Source: UBA8958 sp964571695 (GTDB lineage: Bacteria; Desulfobacterota; Syntrophia; Syntrophales; UBA8958). Taken from it: a stretch of DNA of 64,000 bases. How positions within the stretch are numbered: the first letter of the stretch is position 1; each line of letters opens with the position of its first letter. The notes under the pieces are model-generated. The model worked only from the letters and a program-made list of their open reading frames with translations, searched no databases and was not told where the DNA came from. The stretch spans positions 47,650 to 111,649 of the forward strand of contig CAZNDG010000005.1 in the NCBI GenBank assembly GCA_964571695.1, given 5' to 3'. The position numbers and the translations under genes were made by a program. Below are positions 45,882-54,281 of this stretch, one piece after another.

Positions 45882-48761
45882 TCATGGGTCGGTGCATATG
45901 ATCACCCCCCGGCCTTCCGATTTGGCCCGATACATGGCCTGATCCGCCTTGCGGATCAAGACCTCGTAATCCACTCCGTCCGCGGGAAAAACCGCCATGC
46001 CGGCGCTGGCCGTCAGTGTGAAGCGCTGCCCCGCCGTCTCGAAGGGCTGTTGGAAAATCTGCATGATCTTTTCCCCCAGGGGCGCCGCGTCCTGCCGACC
46101 CCGGATGCCCGGCAGAAGGAGGAGAAATTCGTCTCCGCCCATACGGGCCACCGTATCCCCCTCCCGGAGATGATGGGAGAGTCGGGCGCTGACGCTGCAC
46201 AAAAGCATGTCTCCCATCGCATGACCAAATCGATCGTTGACCTCCTTGAAGCGGTCCAGATCCATGACGGACACGGCAAAGAATTCGCCTTTCCGCTTGG
46301 CCTGGGCCTGAAGCTGGGTGAAGCGATCCTGAAAGAGGAGCCGGTTGGGGAGCCCCGTCAGATGGTCGTGGTAGGCGATCCACTGCACCTTTTCCTCTGC
46401 CCGGCGGCGTTCCGTCACATCCCGCATGAGTCCCCGGAATCCCACCCGCCGGCCCGCGGCATCCCGGATCAGGGAGGCGGAGACTTCCAGATGCTGTTCC
46501 CGGCCGTCGGGGTGCTTGACCTGCCAGACCAGGTCCCGCAGGGATTGGCCGGTCTTGAAAATATTCTTGAAATGATGAAGAATATTCTTTGATGCTTCCC
46601 CGCCGGCAAACACCCGGAAATTGTTCCCCAGCAGCTCATGGCGACCGAAGCCGACAATTCGTTGACAGGCATCGTTGACGAAGGAGATGTTCCCCGTAAG
46701 ATCCGTTTCGTAGTAACCCTCTTCGATATTTTCAACGATCATCCGGTAACGTTCCTCGCTGGCCTGGAGGGCCGCTTCGGCGGCCTTGCGGTCGCTGATG
46801 TCGCGGACGATGCTCTGGATAAGGTTTTTGCCCGGGATGTCGAGACGGATGAGGTTCACCTCGGCGAAAAACGACTTGCCGTCCTTCCGGCAGTGCCGCC
46901 ATTCGAAGAATTGCGGGAAACCGCGCCCGGCGAGTTCGAGTCTCTCCCGTGCCTGCTGTTCCGAATTGCCGCCGTCGGCCTGGCGGGGGGTGGAGAACAG
47001 GGCGGGGCTCCGGCCAAGTAGTTCTTCCTCCCGGCATTGGAAAATCTCCAGGGCCTTCCGGTTGCAAACGATAAATTTTCCCTCCTCCAGGATCAGGATG
47101 CCGTCGCCAGCGCCTTCGAAGAGGGAGCGGTAGCGGACTTCGCTTTCCGCGAGGCGCTTCTCCATCTCCATCCGCTCCGTCACGTCCATGGAATTGCCGA
47201 GGATGGCCCGCCGGTCGCGGTACCGGATGGTGGCTACGGTTTCCATGATCCAGCGGTTCCGCCCATCCTTCGTTCGGATCCGGAAGCTATAGGGATGGGT
47301 CGATTCTCCGCGCAGCATGCGGACGGCATTCCTTGCGGCCTCTTCCCGGTCGTCGGGATGAAGGATGTTTTGGCTTTCCATGCCGATCATCTCCTCCACC
47401 CGGTAACCGGCATAGGCCGCCGCATTGGGGTTGATGAACTGAAACCGGCCGTCCTGGATGATATAGACGCCGGCGGCGGAGGTCCGGGCCATGATCTGAT
47501 ACAGCTTTTCCTCTTCCCGCCGCGGGGCGATATCGCGGGCCACGCCGATCCGCCCGGCGGGATGTCCATCTTCGTCTTGATAAGTGGTGACATTGAGTTC
47601 CACCGGGAGTCGGGCACCGTCCGCCAGCATGAATTCAATTTCGTAGATGGGCACTCTTGCCCCGGCCATGCCCCGATGATAACGGGCTACGGTTTCCTCC
47701 CGGCACTCGGGGACAACGATATCGGTGAAGAACTTGCCTACCATGCTTTCGGAATAGCCCAGACATTTCTCCAGGGCGGGATTCACATAGACGAGGCGTC
47801 CCTTCCTGTCGGTGATGAAGATCATGTCCGTCAGTGTGTCCAGGAAGGAGCGGTATCGTTCCTCGCTTCTCTTCAATGCCGCCGCCGCCAGTTTTTGCTC
47901 CGTGATGTCAACGAGGACGGCGAGCCCCGCGGGCCGGCCCTGGTATTCCGTTACCGTCGCGGAGGTGTCGAGCCAGCGTTCCTCGCCCCCTTTGGTGATG
48001 ATGACCAACTCATAGCGTTCAGAGGGGAAACTCCCCCGCTGGCGCAGTTCGACCCTAGTCCGGACTGCCTCCCGGAGGTCGGGGCGGGCGATCTCCCAGA
48101 TGTCCATGGCGAAGAGTTCGTCCCGGCTGTAGCCGGTAATCTCCTCGCAGGCCGGGTTCAGGTAGCGATACCGCGAACCCTGGTAGATGAAGATCCCCAC
48201 GGGCGCCGCTTCCGCGCATTTCCGGAACTTTTCCTCGCTTTCCCGCAGGGATGCCTCGATCCGTCTCCGTTCGTCGATTTCCGTCCGCAGCTCGCTGTTT
48301 AAATGATTCAGGGTGGCGGTCCGTTCGTCGATGCGTCGTTCCTGTTCCGCGTAGGCCTCCCGGAGTTCCGCCTCCAGGCGGCGCCGGGCGCTGATATCCC
48401 GGAGGATGACCAGGTCCAGCACCCGGCTGCCTACGGCGATCATCGTGCCCAGACCTTCCACCCACAGATCGTTGCCCTGGGCGGTCTTAAGGAGATATTG
48501 GGAAAGAAAGCCGTTTCGGCCGCTTCGGACTGCTTCCAGGTCGGCGACGACGCGGGGCAGGGATTCGGGCTGGACGAACCCGGCGGCGTTTTGTCCGATC
48601 ATCTGCCGGGGCGACGTCATTTCCATGAGCCGAAGGGCGGTGTTGTTGGCGAAGAGGATCGTGCCGTCCCAGTCCATGATCAGGGCGGCGTCAAGCATGT
48701 GTTCCACCACCGACCGGAATATTTCCTCTTCCTTGGCGGCAATTGACGGATGTGGGATCAT
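45882..48761 (-). CDS. Diguanylate cyclase with six PAS domains
   Basis: The 959-residue protein has no membrane helices. I count six successive PAS/PAC units (roughly residues 8-125, 180-300, 302-425, 426-545, 546-670, 672-795), with a coiled-coil after the first, then a C-terminal GGDEF domain with an intact ARMGGDEFLLLLPG. An RxxD motif (REGD) stands five residues before GGDEF, the position of the product-inhibition site. It should synthesise c-di-GMP in response to several cytosolic signals. No EAL domain is attached and no receptor is nearby. Confidence 0.92.
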   Translation of the reverse strand: MIPHPSIAAKEEEIFRSVVEHMLDAALIMDWDGTILFANNTALRLMEMTSPRQMIGQNAAGFVQPESLPRVVADLEAVRSGRNGFLSQYLLKTAQGNDLWVEGLGTMIAVGSRVLDLVILRDISARRRLEAELREAYAEQERRIDERTATLNHLNSELRTEIDERRRIEASLRESEEKFRKCAEAAPVGIFIYQGSRYRYLNPACEEITGYSRDELFAMDIWEIARPDLREAVRTRVELRQRGSFPSERYELVIITKGGEERWLDTSATVTEYQGRPAGLAVLVDITEQKLAAAALKRSEERYRSFLDTLTDMIFITDRKGRLVYVNPALEKCLGYSESMVGKFFTDIVVPECREETVARYHRGMAGARVPIYEIEFMLADGARLPVELNVTTYQDEDGHPAGRIGVARDIAPRREEEKLYQIMARTSAAGVYIIQDGRFQFINPNAAAYAGYRVEEMIGMESQNILHPDDREEAARNAVRMLRGESTHPYSFRIRTKDGRNRWIMETVATIRYRDRRAILGNSMDVTERMEMEKRLAESEVRYRSLFEGAGDGILILEEGKFIVCNRKALEIFQCREEELLGRSPALFSTPRQADGGNSEQQARERLELAGRGFPQFFEWRHCRKDGKSFFAEVNLIRLDIPGKNLIQSIVRDISDRKAAEAALQASEERYRMIVENIEEGYYETDLTGNISFVNDACQRIVGFGRHELLGNNFRVFAGGEASKNILHHFKNIFKTGQSLRDLVWQVKHPDGREQHLEVSASLIRDAAGRRVGFRGLMRDVTERRRAEEKVQWIAYHDHLTGLPNRLLFQDRFTQLQAQAKRKGEFFAVSVMDLDRFKEVNDRFGHAMGDMLLCSVSARLSHHLREGDTVARMGGDEFLLLLPGIRGRQDAAPLGEKIMQIFQQPFETAGQRFTLTASAGMAVFPADGVDYEVLIRKADQAMYRAKSEGRGVIICTDP

Positions 48762-48775
48762 GGCGTCGCCCCTCG

Positions 48776-49618
48776 CTATGGCTTTTTACACTTCTTCTTG
48801 ATGCCGATTACGTTGGGAATGGGAAGGAAACCGTCGTCGTCGCCGTTCACCGCCATGACCAGGTCGGATGCGCCTGCCTCCTTTATTTCAATCCCCCGGT
48901 GGAGCAGGTAGAGAGACGCCTGTGATCCGCCCTCGAGATGCTGGGCGCAGGTGATGCCGATCGGCAGCGCCAGGAGGATGTTTCCCAGGTCGTGCATGCT
49001 CAGGGTAGATTTAGAGAAAATGAACAACACGTTGCCGGCTTCGTCCTGACCTAATGCGGCTTCGCTCCATCTCTTTTCCTGGGAACCCCAGCGGTTCAGC
49101 CCCGGTCGCTTGATGAGCCGGAGATTCTGGATTACCGTATGGTATTCACTGATGATCTGTTTGAGTTGTTTCGCGTCGGTGTCCCAGATCATGGGGGAGG
49201 TGGCGGCCGTTATGGGATTGAAGGCGAAGACCGAGGCATATTTCCTGTGCAACCGGGGGTTGTTGATGTGGGCGTAGTTTTTCATGTAGCCCACGTTCGT
49301 CTTCAGATCCTTCTGGAACATGCCGGCATTGATGGCGGCGAGCAGCCGGTATTTTTCGGCCCATTCCCGCACGGTCAGGGATCCGGCCTGGGGACGCAGC
49401 TCCGAGGCCGCAAGCAGGGAGAATTCGTAAAGTCCGGGATCTATGCGGACGACGAGGATCTTTGCCTTGCCGGCGACATGCGGCGCCGGGACCTCAAAGA
49501 CCCCGTAGTGCAGGCCGTCGTCGATTTTTTTCCACCGTGCTTCGGGCGCCGGGGCGGCGATTGCCGACGCAAAAACGATCAACGGCAATATTAGACAGGC
49601 CAAGATCCTTGCTTTCAA
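48776..49618 (-). CDS. Exported phosphodiester glycosidase-like protein (NAGPA/DUF2233)
   Basis: The 280-residue precursor has a clear signal peptide (ILACLILPLIVFASAIAAPA) and the DUF2233/NAGPA fold: LLAAINAGMFQKDLKTNVGYM, VLFIFSKSTLSM, and QHLEGGSQASLYL near the end. Relatives cleave sugar phosphodiesters or exopolysaccharide; the substrate here is unknown. The start appears to be TTG 49618 with AAGG upstream. It is 14 bases upstream of the diguanylate cyclase gene, so they may be co-transcribed. Confidence 0.82.
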   Translation of the reverse strand: MKARILACLILPLIVFASAIAAPAPEARWKKIDDGLHYGVFEVPAPHVAGKAKILVVRIDPGLYEFSLLAASELRPQAGSLTVREWAEKYRLLAAINAGMFQKDLKTNVGYMKNYAHINNPRLHRKYASVFAFNPITAATSPMIWDTDAKQLKQIISEYHTVIQNLRLIKRPGLNRWGSQEKRWSEAALGQDEAGNVLFIFSKSTLSMHDLGNILLALPIGITCAQHLEGGSQASLYLLHRGIEIKEAGASDLVMAVNGDDDGFLPIPNVIGIKKKCKKP

Positions 49619-49897
49619 TGCAATCGCCTTCTTTCACCACCGGCCATTTCAAGTTGGCAGGCAACGAGACATTAAAAAGTCCCGCTGGTTGCCTGAATTG
49701 TCGCCTCAAATGCGACGTCCTAAAAGTATAGGGGTATTTATACCACTTTTTCACCATAGGCAAACAAAAAAGACGAAGACGCCAAGGGGGGCCGGTTCAT
49801 GACCCCCCCCTGCTACACTTTGTGGACATTAAGCTTTGCATTCTCTACTTTTCTGGCGTTCGTCAGATACATCCGTTCGGGCCGGAGATGTCGTTTG

Positions 49898-50233
49898 CTA
49901 ACGGATCCAAAGGCTTAAATTCGGGATGGAGATGACGATGCCCGCCCGCACCGGCTCCGGGGCGTAAACCACTGGCCGCGGGGCGTAAACAACCGGTCGC
50001 GCGGGGCGGATTGGCACGTACGCCACCGGCCGCACGGGATGGACCGGAACAATCGCCGCCGGCCGTTGATGATAGACAGAATGTTGGACCGGGGCCGGGA
50101 AAGCGGCCGTTTGATGCTTCACCTGGGGGTGGGGTCGATTGTCATGCCGCCAGGACGGGCCGAAGGCAAAGGCGGAAGTTGCCAAAACGGACGTGGCGAG
50201 CACGACGACAAATGCCATGGCGATCTTTTTCAT
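49898..50233 (-). CDS. Small exported Pro/Val/His-rich protein
   Basis: The 111-residue precursor has a textbook signal peptide (MKKIAMAFVVVLATSVLATSAFA in outline, cleaved after AFA). The mature part contains irregular repeats RPVAYVPIRP, RPVVYAP and RPVVYAPEPV. No known catalytic motif is visible. A ribosome site (GGAGAAC) precedes the ATG. It may be a periplasmic or surface low-complexity protein. Confidence 0.7.
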   Translation of the reverse strand: MKKIAMAFVVVLATSVLATSAFAFGPSWRHDNRPHPQVKHQTAAFPAPVQHSVYHQRPAAIVPVHPVRPVAYVPIRPARPVVYAPRPVVYAPEPVRAGIVISIPNLSLWIR

Positions 50234-50678
50234 TGTTCTGTTCTCCTTTCGATGGTTGTTGTTTGCTTTTAACCTGGAAACAGCATAAAGCGTACCAGCC
50301 AGGGATTATAGTTCCATCTTATCGAAAATAAAGGCTGTTATGATGAGATCGAGAGCTGTCGGTGTTTCCGGCAGCCGTTGCCCGCTATGAAGATGGATAA
50401 AAAAATTACGTTTTCAACCTCATCATGGATAAAATGTATCCGCCCCGCCGAGGACAGCGTAAGAGGATATGAATGATAACCTTGTCTGCCGTGCGGGGTT
50501 GAGCCGGCATCCGGAAAAATTTTGAATTGTTGTCGTTAAGCTTTTCTATAATTAATCGATATCAAGGGTTAATCTGGATTTTCGGTATGGGAGGTTTACA
50601 AAGAGATGGATAGGGACTTTGGAGGGCAGATGAAAATGCGCGGTTTGGTGACAAATGATTGGTCGGCATTTTTTTCTG

Positions 50679-50707
50679 TTGACAACCGCGTTCCCTTTAT
50701 CTATAGC
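50679..50707 (+). promoter_or_regulatory. Predicted sigma-70 promoter for the yedE operon
   Basis: A perfect TTGACA (50679-50684) is followed after 17 bases by TATAGC (50702-50707). It would start a leader of about 450 bases before yedE. An inverted repeat (ATAGC/GCTAT enclosing GCCAC/GTGGC) overlaps the -10 box and could bind a regulator. Confidence 0.5.
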
Positions 50708-50942
50708 TGCGAAGCCACATCAGTGGCGGCTATGTAAACAAGGAAGAGGAAAATGCATCTTTTATTCTTTGCCCCGTTAATATGAGGCGCTGAAAGAGGA
50801 CCCGGGCGGTTCTCCGAAAGAAGCCGTTTTGCCATCCCGCCGCATTTGACCCCCTAATGCCTTTCGGGGCCGAGTCGCGGCATACGGCGCGGCGCGGTTC
50901 CAGAGGCGAGATTGATCGATCCCTATTTACAGCATCGTTCGC

Positions 50943-51034
50943 CTTCCGGTTTTATCCCGGAAGCCCTTTTTCGGCACGAAGAAACCGTGCCCGAATCCGG
51001 GGCGGTTCACCATGAACCACCCAGCGCCCCGGAT
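50943..51034 (+). promoter_or_regulatory. Tandem hairpins in the yedE leader (candidate attenuator or riboregulator)
   Basis: Three perfect stems follow each other. CTTCCGG/CCGGAAG (50943-50949, 50957-50963) is followed by CCCTTTTT, like an intrinsic terminator. GGCACG/CGTGCC spans 50973-50978 and 50986-50991. The third has an outer stem ATCCGGGGC/GCCCCGGAT (50995-51003, 51026-51034) enclosing GGTTCA/TGAACC (51004-51009, 51013-51018). The yedE start is 131 bases further on. No known riboswitch class was recognised. Confidence 0.5.
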
Positions 51035-51165
51035 TGCCCTTTTCCCGTCACCAATTCTGAATCTTTCCGTCCTCGCCGGTCCGGCCGCCCGCCATATCCC
51101 GCCGTCGTCTTAAATTCGTTCCCCCAGGGGCGATTAATCTCATTTGCAAAGGAGGATATTAAAGA

Positions 51166-52260
51166 ATGAAGGTAATCAAAAACATCTTTGCCGGTCCGGG
51201 AGGGATCATCGGCGTCGGCGTCGCCATCGGCATCCTGGCCCCCCTGCTCCAATACCTGGGCAATCCCGCCAATATGGGCGTCTGCGTGGCTTGCTTCGAG
51301 CGGGACATCGCCGGCGGTCTCGGCCTTCACCGGGCGGCGGTCGTCCAGTACCTCCGTCCCGAGATCATCGGGTTCGTTTTGGGGTCCCTCGTTGCCGCCT
51401 ACCTATTTAAGGAGTTTCGCCCCCGTCTCGGTTCGGCGACTATCGTCCGCTTTTTCCTCGGCGTCTTTGCCATGATCGGCGCCCTGGTGTTTCTCGGCTG
51501 CCCCTGGCGGGCGGCCCTGCGCCTCGCCGGCGGAGACGGCACGGCCATCGTCGGCCTGTTGGGACTCATCGGCGGCGTCTGGATCGGCACCCTGTTTCTC
51601 CGGGGAGGCTACAACCTGGGGCGGACCCAGGCGACCCACACCGCCGCGGGCTGGATGCTCCCCCTCTTTATGATCGGCCTCCTTATCCTCATGGTCCTTT
51701 TCCCCCAGATTCCCGGCCAGGACAAGAACGAGTTCATCTTTTACAGCGTGAAAGGGCCGGGTTCCCAGCACGCCCCCCTGGCCGTCTCCCTGGGCATCGG
51801 TCTGATCATCGGTTTTTTGGCCCAGCGGAGCCGCTTCTGCACCATGGGGGCGATCCGGGATTTCGTCCTCTTCCGGCAGATGCACCTCCTGTCAGGATTC
51901 CTTGCCCTTATCGTTACGGCCCTGGCGGTGAACTTCGCTCTGGGGCAGTTCAAGGCGGGATTTGAGGGGCAACCAGTGGCCCACACGCAGCACATCTGGA
52001 ATTTCGCCGGCATGGCCCTTTCGGGGCTCGCCTACTGCCTTGCCGGCGGCTGTCCCGGCCGGCAGCTCTTTCTTGCCGGCGAGGGAGACGGCGACGCTGC
52101 CGTGTTCGTCCTGGGGATGATTGTCGGCGCTGCCTTCGGGCACAATTTCGGTCTCGCTAGCTCGCCGGCGGGGGTGGGTCCCTACGGGATTCCCGCCGTG
52201 TTTGTCGGCCTGGCGTTTTGTCTGTTTGTAGGTTTTTCCATGAGAAAGCGAATCGCTTAA
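51166..52260 (+). CDS. yedE: YedE-family selenium/sulfur membrane transporter
   Basis: The 364-residue protein has about ten membrane helices and the Cys motifs of the selenium-associated YedE/YeeE branch: NMGVCVACFERD near residues 36-47, LGCPWR, RSRFCTMGAIRDF and GGCPGRQLF. The wider YeeE family imports thiosulfate through chains of cysteines; the YedE branch co-occurs with selenium use and is thought to import a selenium compound. AAAGGAGG precedes the ATG. It opens a run of seven forward genes leading to selD. Confidence 0.9.
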   Translation: MKVIKNIFAGPGGIIGVGVAIGILAPLLQYLGNPANMGVCVACFERDIAGGLGLHRAAVVQYLRPEIIGFVLGSLVAAYLFKEFRPRLGSATIVRFFLGVFAMIGALVFLGCPWRAALRLAGGDGTAIVGLLGLIGGVWIGTLFLRGGYNLGRTQATHTAAGWMLPLFMIGLLILMVLFPQIPGQDKNEFIFYSVKGPGSQHAPLAVSLGIGLIIGFLAQRSRFCTMGAIRDFVLFRQMHLLSGFLALIVTALAVNFALGQFKAGFEGQPVAHTQHIWNFAGMALSGLAYCLAGGCPGRQLFLAGEGDGDAAVFVLGMIVGAAFGHNFGLASSPAGVGPYGIPAVFVGLAFCLFVGFSMRKRIA

Positions 52261-52277
52261 GGAAGGAGGATAGAAAT

Positions 52278-52496
52278 ATGGCCAAAACAGTGGATGCCCG
52301 GGGGCTTTCCTGCCCCCAGCCGGTTCTGATGACCCTTGACGAGATCAAGGCGGACGCGGCGGATGAGCTGCTTGTCCTCGTCGATAATGATGCCTCGAAG
52401 GAGAATGTCTCCCGGGCGGCGCAAAGCCGTAAGTGGCAGGTCGAGAATATCGAGGAAAAGGACGGCGTATATAGCATCGCCATTAAAAAGGGGTGA
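52278..52496 (+). CDS. yedF: YedF/TusA-type sulfur (selenium) carrier protein
   Basis: This 72-residue protein is a TusA/SirA domain: MAKTVDARGLSCPQPVLMTL, with the persulfide-accepting Cys12 in the CPxP motif. In selenium-using organisms a YedF protein usually carries this domain plus a second C-terminal domain; here the partner seems to be the separate DUF3343-like gene that follows with a four-base overlap. It may carry selenium as perselenide. AAGGAGGA precedes ATG 52278. Confidence 0.9.
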   Translation: MAKTVDARGLSCPQPVLMTLDEIKADAADELLVLVDNDASKENVSRAAQSRKWQVENIEEKDGVYSIAIKKG

Positions 52497-53062
52497 ATAT
52501 TTTGTCATTGTTTAGTTTCCGAAGGAAAGGCGCCGGGGAAAAACCCCCGGCGGAACGGGGCGGCCAGGCCGACCGGGGGTTCCTTGTCTTTGAAAACACC
52601 GGCGAGGTACTCCAGGCGGAGGGTCTCCTCAAGGAGCACGGATGGGAGATCCGGGTCATGGGCCCGCCGCCGGAGGTCCGTCAGGGCTGCGACCTCGTCA
52701 TCGAATTTCCCCTCATCGAGGAATTGCAGATTCTGAGAGCCCTCGTTGCGGAAAAACTGCCGCCGCTCAATACGGTGCCCGTCACGAGCCCGCTCCTCCA
52801 GCCTGTCGATATCTTTCAGGTCAAGGATTTCGGCCGCTGGCTCATGGTGCGGGCGGCGAACATGAAGCTCACGGTGGACAAGGAAACGACGGCCATCGTC
52901 AACGTCTCGGGAGGGGGATGCCCGGACGTTCCCTATCTTGCCGCCTCCCTGGTGGGCCAAACCCTGGCCGGGGCGCCGCCGCCCCGACAGATCGGCCATA
53001 CCCTCTGCGGTTATGCCCTCCAGCTCGCCTATGAGGAGGTCCAACGCCTATGCTCTGTGTAG
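52493..53062 (+). CDS. DUF3343-like putative sulfur/selenium carrier with extra C-terminal domain
   Basis: The 189-residue protein has a charged N-terminal extension, then a DUF3343-like domain (about residues 28-95; FENTGEVLQAEGLLKEHGW and the Cys66 of RQGCDLVIEF). An unrecognised C-terminal region follows with Cys143 (NVSGGGCPDVPY), Cys172 and Cys187. DUF3343 proteins accompany TusA-like proteins in selenium and sulfur clusters and are viewed as carriers. The start is GTG 52493 overlapping the yedF stop, or TTG 52502 after GGGGTG. It overlaps the next gene by 13 bases. Confidence 0.72.
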   Translation: MNILSLFSFRRKGAGEKPPAERGGQADRGFLVFENTGEVLQAEGLLKEHGWEIRVMGPPPEVRQGCDLVIEFPLIEELQILRALVAEKLPPLNTVPVTSPLLQPVDIFQVKDFGRWLMVRAANMKLTVDKETTAIVNVSGGGCPDVPYLAASLVGQTLAGAPPPRQIGHTLCGYALQLAYEEVQRLCSV

Positions 53063-53919
53063 TGGGAACGGCCCCGACAGACGATTTTCCCCTGGTGACG
53101 GGGGCGGTCCGGTGGGAAGGAGAGAAACTGGCGGTAGGTTCATCCATCCTGGCCGTCAACAGGGGGACGGCGGCCCTGCTGGCGGCGGCGTTAGCGGCGG
53201 CGACGGAGCTGGGACAGCCGGCGCCCGTTGCCTGCCTCGTAGGCGATACGGGGACGGGTAAGGGGAGCCGCAAATTATATGCCCATCTGACGGAGTTCCT
53301 CCCCGCCGCCGCCTTTCGGACCATCGTCTTTCACTATCTCCAACCCATCGTCCATTGGCACCGCAAGCTCCAGGACGTCCTCGGAAAACTGACTCCCCGC
53401 CCCTGCCTCATCGCCGATGCGGGTTTCATGTATGCGGCGAAGATGAGCGGCGCGGCGATGCTCTACGACCTCTTCACCCCCGATGCGGGGGAACTGGCCT
53501 TTCTCGCCGATGAAGAAGCGCCCCACCCCTTCTATACCCGTGGGTTTATCCTCCACGAGGAGAACCGGGTTCCCGATCTCATCGCCCGGGCATACCGCCA
53601 CGGCAACGCCGCCCGTTATCTTCTCGTCAAGGGGAGGCAGGATTGTCTGGCCGATGAAAGGGGGATACTGGAGACGGTGGACAGCCCCGTGGAAGAGGCC
53701 CTGGAGGCTATGGGCGGCACGGGAGACACCCTGACGGGCCTCGTTTCCCTCCTCATCGACGCCGGGATGGATATTCGGTCGGCGGCGGTTGCCGCCATGC
53801 GGGCCAATCGGCTGGCCGGCGCCCTCGCTCATCCCACGCCGGCCACCCAGATCGGGGAGGTGATCGGCCACCTCCCCGCGGCCCTCCGGGAGGTATTATC
53901 GCGGCAGGAAGGTTTGTGA
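53050..53919 (+). CDS. Ribokinase-fold protein resembling NAD(P)HX dehydratase (YjeF C-terminal domain)
   Basis: The 289-residue protein ends in a ribokinase-like active-site segment, MGGTGDTLTGLVSLLIDAG, followed by SAAVAAMRANRLAGALAHPTP. This corresponds to the Carb_kinase (ADP-dependent NAD(P)HX dehydratase) family. The N-terminal epimerase half found in YjeF is missing. Placement inside a selenium cluster, overlapping the DUF3343-like gene, suggests a specialised role, but its substrate is unknown. Confidence 0.72.
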   Translation: MLCVVGTAPTDDFPLVTGAVRWEGEKLAVGSSILAVNRGTAALLAAALAAATELGQPAPVACLVGDTGTGKGSRKLYAHLTEFLPAAAFRTIVFHYLQPIVHWHRKLQDVLGKLTPRPCLIADAGFMYAAKMSGAAMLYDLFTPDAGELAFLADEEAPHPFYTRGFILHEENRVPDLIARAYRHGNAARYLLVKGRQDCLADERGILETVDSPVEEALEAMGGTGDTLTGLVSLLIDAGMDIRSAAVAAMRANRLAGALAHPTPATQIGEVIGHLPAALREVLSRQEGL

Positions 53920-53955
53920 CGGCGAGCTGTCACAAAGGGGAATGAAAATATATTT

Positions 53956-53975
53956 CTTCCCCTTGAAGGGGAGGG
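53956..53975. repeat. Small GC hairpin, relative of one at about 1704-1722
   Basis: CTTCCCCTTGAAGGGGAGGG contains a CCCC-TTGAA-GGGG hairpin. A near copy (CTCCCCTTTGAAGGGGGAGG) occurs at about 1704-1723. The two may belong to a dispersed short palindrome family, or may be independent hairpins. Confidence 0.35.
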
Positions 53976-54036
53976 TAATAATAGATGCAATGATCGCATC
54001 TATCTGTCGAGGTATTTTCAGACGAAAGGAAGATCT

Positions 54037-54261
54037 ATGAAAGAATCGTCACTGCCGGTAACAGCGGCTACATCCGTTATCGACATCATCAGCGGGTATC
54101 GGCAGACGGAAGGGATATTCAAGGATCTGGAGGCGGAGACGGGACGCTGCATCTGTTGCGAGGGGTTGTTCCTTTCCCTCGGCGAGGCGGCGACCCGGTT
54201 CGGTTTCGACCTGAATGGCGCTCTGGGGCGCATCAATGCGGTTATCGATAATAAAAAATAA
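54037..54261 (+). CDS. DUF1858-type redox-disulfide domain protein
   Basis: This 74-residue protein matches the DUF1858 layout: VTAATSVIDIISGYRQTEGI, then a Cys pair in RCICCEG (Cys38 and Cys41 make the CxxC; Cys40 is extra), then LSLGEAATRFGFDLNGALGRIN. Members are linked to hybrid-cluster proteins and low-potential redox enzymes. AAGGAAG precedes the ATG. It lies 20 bases upstream of the double-cubane protein gene, so it may pass electrons or sulfur/selenium to it. Confidence 0.78.
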   Translation: MKESSLPVTAATSVIDIISGYRQTEGIFKDLEAETGRCICCEGLFLSLGEAATRFGFDLNGALGRINAVIDNKK

Positions 54262-54281
54262 TCTTAGGAGGAGGTTGTGCA

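Larger units (their letters stand above)
50234..51165. other. Long intergenic leader before the selenium cluster
   Basis: This 932-base stretch has no accepted gene. It holds a predicted promoter at 50679-50707 and several hairpins: GCCAC/GTGGC around 50713-50726, a terminator-like one at 50943-50971, one at 50973-50991, and a long two-part stem at 50995-51034. All lie upstream of yedE. An 85-codon frame at 50912-51169 runs through these structures and is Pro/Arg/Ser-rich, so it is not called. Confidence 0.6.

Noticed and set aside
50912..51169. 85-codon forward frame ahead of yedE
   Set aside because: It is Pro/Arg/Ser-rich, runs through the hairpins of the leader and overlaps the yedE start without a ribosome site.
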